The notes below the pieces were generated by a model, which had not been told where the DNA came from, made no database searches, and saw only the letters and a list, made by a program, of their open reading frames with translations. Shown in pieces: positions 60,885 through 64,000 of a stretch of DNA of 64,000 bases. Source of the DNA: Streptomyces sp. NBC_00464. GTDB taxonomy: Bacteria > Actinomycetota > Actinomycetes > Streptomycetales > Streptomycetaceae. The stretch lies in NCBI RefSeq assembly GCF_036013915.1, contig NZ_CP107899.1, positions 2,542,001-2,606,000 of the forward strand, written 5' to 3'. The position numbers and the translations under genes were made by a program. How positions within the stretch are numbered: the first letter of the stretch is position 1; each line of letters begins with the position of its first letter.

Positions 60885-61340
60885 CAGGCATCCCTTTCTT
60901 GGATATCACCAATCCTGGGATATTCCGCGAACAGGCTCATCGGTGACCATGTAGTTCAAAATTGCACTCGCCTCATATCCCTTCGAATCCGCACCGCCAA
61001 CGACTGCCGAGCAGTCCACGATTATTCACATCGCGCGTGAGCGGAAGCCTCCCTTCCGCTGCCGACCGGCAGCGGAAGTGAGGCTGGGGGAATCCGACAG
61101 GCACCTCCGGAGCGCCGCTGCCCCAAGATCAGGCAGTACAACGACCTCCGGAGGCCACCTGGAGGAAACAGCCCAATTGTGGATACCGGTTGCGTGCACA
61201 ATAGGCACGTCACCGGCCCGCCATTCGACCAGGCGGACGATAGACCTACAGGCCTCTCCACAGTGCGGGCGGCAGCGAAAAGATTCAATCCCCCGCATAC
61301 TTGGTGCCTGCCCGTGCCTGAGGGCTGGGCCAGTCCGCCC
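60885..61340. other. Intergenic region, no gene seen
   Basis: No supported gene. It contains one strong hairpin (described separately) and is otherwise featureless to me. Confidence 0.5.
61047..61084. terminator. Strong hairpin downstream of the secreted-protein genes
   Basis: CTTCCGCTGCC-GACC-GGCAGCGGAAG, an 11-bp perfect stem extended by GCCTC/GAGGC beyond one mismatch. It lies between the rightward secreted-protein genes and the leftward amidohydrolase, about 160 bases after the former; likely terminator. Confidence 0.65.
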
Positions 61341-62597
61341 TCAGTCCACCATGTGAAGCAGCGCGGAGGCGGTGAAGAGCTCCACCCCCACGGTGATCGC
61401 CTCCTCGTCCGCGTCGAAGTTGCCGCGGTGCAGGTCGAGCCCGCGCGTGTCGCCGGGCGTACGCACTCCGAGGCGCGCCATCGCCCCGGGCGTGTGCTCC
61501 AGATACCAGGAGAAGTCCTCCCCGCCCAGGCTCTGTTCGGTGTCCTCGATTGCATACGAACCGCGGCGGGCGGACATCGCTCCCGACAGCAGGTCGATCG
61601 CGGCCGCGTCGTTCACCACGGGCGGGACACCCCGGATGTAGTTGATCACCGTCTTCGCGCCGTGCATCCCGGCCACCTCGTCGATCGCAGCGTGCACCAG
61701 GTCCGGTGCCTCCCGCCACGCCTTCAGGTCCAGGCAGCGAACCGTGCCCGACAGTTCGGCGTGTTGCGGGATCACGTTGCACGCGTGCCCTGTCTCCAGC
61801 CGTCCCCACGTCACCGCCAGCCCGGCCCTCGCGTCGACCCGGCGGGCCAGCAGCGCGGGCACCTCGGTGGCGACCTTGGCGGCGGCGGTGACCAGGTCCG
61901 TGGTCAGGTGCGGGCGGGCGGTGTGGCCGCCGGGGCCGTCCAGGGACAGCTCAAGGCGGTCGCAGGCGGAGGTGATCGCCCCGACCCGCAGCCCGATCCG
62001 GCCCACGTCGACCTTGGGGTCGCAGTGCACCCCCACGATCCGGCCGACCCCCTCCAGCACCCCCGACTCGATCGCGTCGGGCGCCCCGCCGGGCAGCACC
62101 TCCTCGGCCGGCTGGAAGATCAGCCGCACCGGGTTGGGCAGCAGCCCCTGCCGGTCCAGCTCGGCGAGCACGAGGCCGGCACCGAGGACGGTGGTGGTGT
62201 GGATGTCGTGCCCGCAGGCGTGCGCCCGGTCGGGCACGGTGGAGCGGTACGGGACGCCCGTCTTGGTGTCCGGGATCGGCAGCGCGTCGATGTCGGCCCG
62301 CAGCGCCAGCATGGGCCGCGTCCCCTCGCTCCGCGTCCCGACGTCACACATGAGCCCCGTCCCGGAGGCGAGCACCCGCGGCTCAAGCCCTGCCTGCTCC
62401 AGCCGGGCCTTGATGGCCGCGGTGGTGCGGAACTCCTGGTTGCCGAGCTCGGGGTGCATGTGCAGATCGCGGCGGAAGGCGATGAGCTCGGCACGCAGGG
62501 ATTCGGGCAGCGTGCCGGGCAGTACGCGGCTGCCCTGGCTCACGCCGCCACTTCCGGGCTGATCGGCATCGGACTCACGGGACATCAACTGGTTCAC
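61341..62597 (-). CDS. M20-family amidohydrolase (peptidase M20D type)
   Basis: A 418-residue zinc amidohydrolase: FRRDLHMHPELGNQEFRTTA, MLALRADIDALPI, HACGHDIHTTTVLGAGLVLA (Zn ligands), LIFQPAEEVLPGGAPDAIES (catalytic Glu-Glu), VGVHCDPKVDVGRIGLRVGA, SLDGPGGHTARPHLTTDLV (lid) and SLGGEDFSWYLEHTPGAMA. Members hydrolyse N-acyl amino acids and related amides. GTG 62597 and ATG 62585 are both possible starts. Cytosolic. Confidence 0.93.
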   Translation of the reverse strand: MNQLMSRESDADQPGSGGVSQGSRVLPGTLPESLRAELIAFRRDLHMHPELGNQEFRTTAAIKARLEQAGLEPRVLASGTGLMCDVGTRSEGTRPMLALRADIDALPIPDTKTGVPYRSTVPDRAHACGHDIHTTTVLGAGLVLAELDRQGLLPNPVRLIFQPAEEVLPGGAPDAIESGVLEGVGRIVGVHCDPKVDVGRIGLRVGAITSACDRLELSLDGPGGHTARPHLTTDLVTAAAKVATEVPALLARRVDARAGLAVTWGRLETGHACNVIPQHAELSGTVRCLDLKAWREAPDLVHAAIDEVAGMHGAKTVINYIRGVPPVVNDAAAIDLLSGAMSARRGSYAIEDTEQSLGGEDFSWYLEHTPGAMARLGVRTPGDTRGLDLHRGNFDADEEAITVGVELFTASALLHMVD

Positions 62598-62756
62598 CCG
62601 TTGAAGGGTAGGCCCCTCACCCCGTCAACTGGCCACAGATCAACAAAAGTTCAGCCACATAGAGGAACAAAAGTCGGCGCCGACATGTGTGACATGAGAT
62701 GGAGGCGGGTAAACTCTGCCGATTTCTACCCGCCGGAATCCCCCTGTACGGCCCAC

Positions 62757-63278
62757 TCAGCCCCGCAGTCCCCGGCGCATCGGGTACAGCGCCAGCCCGA
62801 CGCACAGGGCTCCGGCCGCCAGCAGGTCCAGGCTCATGGCCATCATGACGATGCCGGCAAGCACCAGCAGCGGGGACCGGCCGGGGACCTCGCCCCGGCG
62901 GAAGAACGCCAGCAGCGTGACGAGCCCCAGCAGCCCGAGCCAGAACAGCATCGGCACCACCGTGTAGACGGCCGGCATCACGCCGGGCACGCCCTGCACC
63001 TTCTCGAACATGTCGCTCATCGCCTGCTTGTCCGCCGCGAGGAACCCGACCACCAGGTCGATCACCGCCTGGACCGCCACCGCGGCCGCTCCCAGCAGCC
63101 CGATCCCGGCGGCCACCCGGACGCCGGTCCGTCTGCCGCCGCGCACCCCGGCCGGCAGCCGCAGGCCCAGGAACACCGGAACGAAAGCGAGCACCCCGGC
63201 CAGGAACAGCAGGTGCGCCACCGACCACCACATCCCGGGGCCGTAGTCACCGGCTGCCTTTCCGATCAGCCGCACCAC
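62757..63278 (-). CDS. Multi-pass membrane protein, N-terminus probably frameshifted
   Basis: From GTG 63278 the protein has 173 residues and four hydrophobic segments (WWSVAHLLFLAGVLAFVPVF, GIGLLGAAAVAVQAVIDLVV, VYTVVPMLFWLGLLGLVTLL, LVLAGIVMMAMSLDLLAAGA). Family unknown. Just upstream, a different frame encodes HHGTVATTGTTAFLAGP, which looks like the missing first part (homologs I recall continue AGYGVVRL...), so a single-base indel near 63300 may have broken the gene. Product may be non-functional or short. Confidence 0.6.
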   Translation of the reverse strand: MVRLIGKAAGDYGPGMWWSVAHLLFLAGVLAFVPVFLGLRLPAGVRGGRRTGVRVAAGIGLLGAAAVAVQAVIDLVVGFLAADKQAMSDMFEKVQGVPGVMPAVYTVVPMLFWLGLLGLVTLLAFFRRGEVPGRSPLLVLAGIVMMAMSLDLLAAGALCVGLALYPMRRGLRG

Positions 63279-63609
63279 GCCGTACCCGGCCTCAGGGCCG
63301 GGCCTGCGAGGAAGGCGGTCGTGCCGGTCGTGGCGACGGTGCCGTGGTGAGACTTCGTCAATTCCCGTGTCTGCATGCCTCGATGATCGATTCCCGGCAC
63401 CGTCGGCGGCTATCGGGGATGCCCCTGGGGCGCCCCTGACGTGGCCCCCGCGAAACCCAGGGGCGAAGGGGGTTCCTCTCAGGGTGCGGCCGTCCCTCCA
63501 GCGGTGTCCACACCAGTCGCAGACACGGGAGTCGAGCATGGCGGCGAATCGCGGAATACGCTTGATCCAGTGGTTGGCCCACCCCCGCACCCGCCCCCGT
63601 GAGGCAGCC
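63279..63609. other. Intergenic region between membrane-protein and antitoxin genes
   Basis: Holds the probable lost 5' end of the membrane-protein gene (up to about 63360). No other gene is supported. A run of codons in frame with the antitoxin (from ATG 63538) is judged an untranslated extension. Confidence 0.45.
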
Positions 63610-63852
63610 GTGGAAGCAGTTCGTCAGTACAACGGCCATGAGGCCAAGACCCACCTCGCGCACATCCTGGAGCAGGTGGCCACCTGCGAGGAAGTCGTGA
63701 TCTCCAAGGCGGGACAGCCGGTGGCGAAGGTCGTGCCGCTGGGCGCCCGGGTCAAGCGGACCGGGCGTGGCTCGCTACGGGGGCAGATCCGCATCAACGA
63801 CGGCTTCGCCGAACTGCCGGACGACATCGCTGACGCCTTCGGGATGCGCTGA
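63610..63852 (+). CDS. Phd/YefM-type antitoxin of a PIN-toxin pair
   Basis: An 80-residue antitoxin: RQYNGHEAKTHLAHILEQVA, CEEVVISKAGQPVAKVVPLG and the C-terminal toxin-binding tail RGQIRINDGFAELPDDIADA. GTG 63610 follows GAGGCAGCC and gives the family's normal length; ATG 63538 would add 24 atypical residues. Overlaps the downstream toxin start (TGATG). The antitoxin is intact while the toxin is broken. Confidence 0.88.
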   Translation: MEAVRQYNGHEAKTHLAHILEQVATCEEVVISKAGQPVAKVVPLGARVKRTGRGSLRGQIRINDGFAELPDDIADAFGMR

Positions 63853-64000
63853 TGAAGCCGCTGCTCGGCACGCATGTCGTCCTGTGGTGACTGGCCGACT
63901 CCGCCGAGCTCACTGACGAGGTCAAACACCTCCGGTCTTCGTCAGTGCAGTAACGCCGCGGGAGATCGCGATCAAGGCATCCCCCGCCGGTTCACGCCTC
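63852..64000 (+). pseudogene. Broken PIN-domain (VapC-like) toxin gene, cut by window edge
   Basis: Starts ATG overlapping the antitoxin stop: MKPLLGTHVVLW, then TGA where homologs have Trp (LWWLAD). The first catalytic Asp is replaced (LLGTHVVLW for LLDTHVVLW). Reading on gives LADSAELTDEVKH, and after a frameshift PVFVSAVTPREIAIKAS, the next conserved PIN block. So a nonsense codon, a lost active-site Asp and a frameshift all occur within about 110 bases; the rest lies outside the window. Confidence 0.8.

Noticed and set aside
63538..63609. N-terminal extension of the Phd-type antitoxin from ATG 63538
   Set aside because: The extra residues do not fit the family, and GTG 63610 has a ribosome-binding site and normal length.

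Overview
The window is high-GC DNA (roughly 70% G+C by eye, with strong G/C bias at third codon positions, frequent GTG starts and many ATGA/GTGA gene overlaps). Gene content is that of a Streptomyces chromosome. Both ends carry genes I recognise as conserved Streptomyces core. The left end (1-7.1 kb) has sigQ divergent from afsQ1-afsQ2, then a lipoprotein gene, a VanZ-like gene, a PspC gene and adenosine deaminase. The right end (51.9-62.6 kb) has a nucleoside-salvage block: a BMP-type nucleoside-binding lipoprotein, an ABC ATPase, two permeases, cytidine deaminase, thymidine phosphorylase and an M20 amidohydrolase. From memory, the same two groups lie near each other in S. coelicolor (around SCO4884-SCO4908), so most of the roughly 45 kb between them looks like accessory DNA.

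The centre-left (9.8-29.0 kb) is a complete type I-E CRISPR-Cas locus. The leftward operon cas3-cas8e-cse2-cas7e-cas5e-cas6e-cas1-cas2 lies between two arrays that point away from it: array 1 has 35 repeats and reads leftward, array 2 has 30 repeats and reads rightward. A third array (22 repeats, slightly different repeat) lies 4 kb further right. All three share a leader element exactly 65 nt from the first repeat. Pieces of a LysR-type regulator gene abut arrays 1 and 3, and a 5'-truncated gene abuts array 2. Between arrays 2 and 3 are a methyltransferase, a beta-propeller protein and a WhiJ/BldB-like regulatory triad (HATPase, XRE-DUF5753 regulator, DUF397 protein).

From 29 to 34 kb are an intact LysR/MFS divergent pair, an L,D-transpeptidase, an ECF sigma factor with a SnoaL-like tail, and a small membrane protein with a 33-bp tandem repeat. 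From 33.8 to 43.5 kb is a compact metabolic cluster I do not recognise. It has two divergent arms: DJ-1A, VioB-like ferritin-fold enzyme, MFS exporter, ABM-VOC fusion, VOC and SDR on one side; cupin, DJ-1B, HAD, DJ-1C and LysR on the other. Three different DJ-1/PfpI proteins in one cluster is unusual, and this is my best candidate for an undescribed pathway.

From 43.6 to 48 kb is a degraded, lower-GC island: displaced Hint/toxin C-terminal cassettes with immunity-like genes, a Nudix gene beside a truncated DUF5919 gene, an intact YefM-YoeB pair and an integrase remnant. A large secreted subtilase (48.5-51.8 kb) precedes the salvage block. The right end holds three tandem small secreted Cys-containing proteins, the amidohydrolase, a damaged membrane-protein gene, and a Phd-type antitoxin followed by a broken PIN-domain toxin. 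I saw no tRNA or rRNA gene and no intact transposase.
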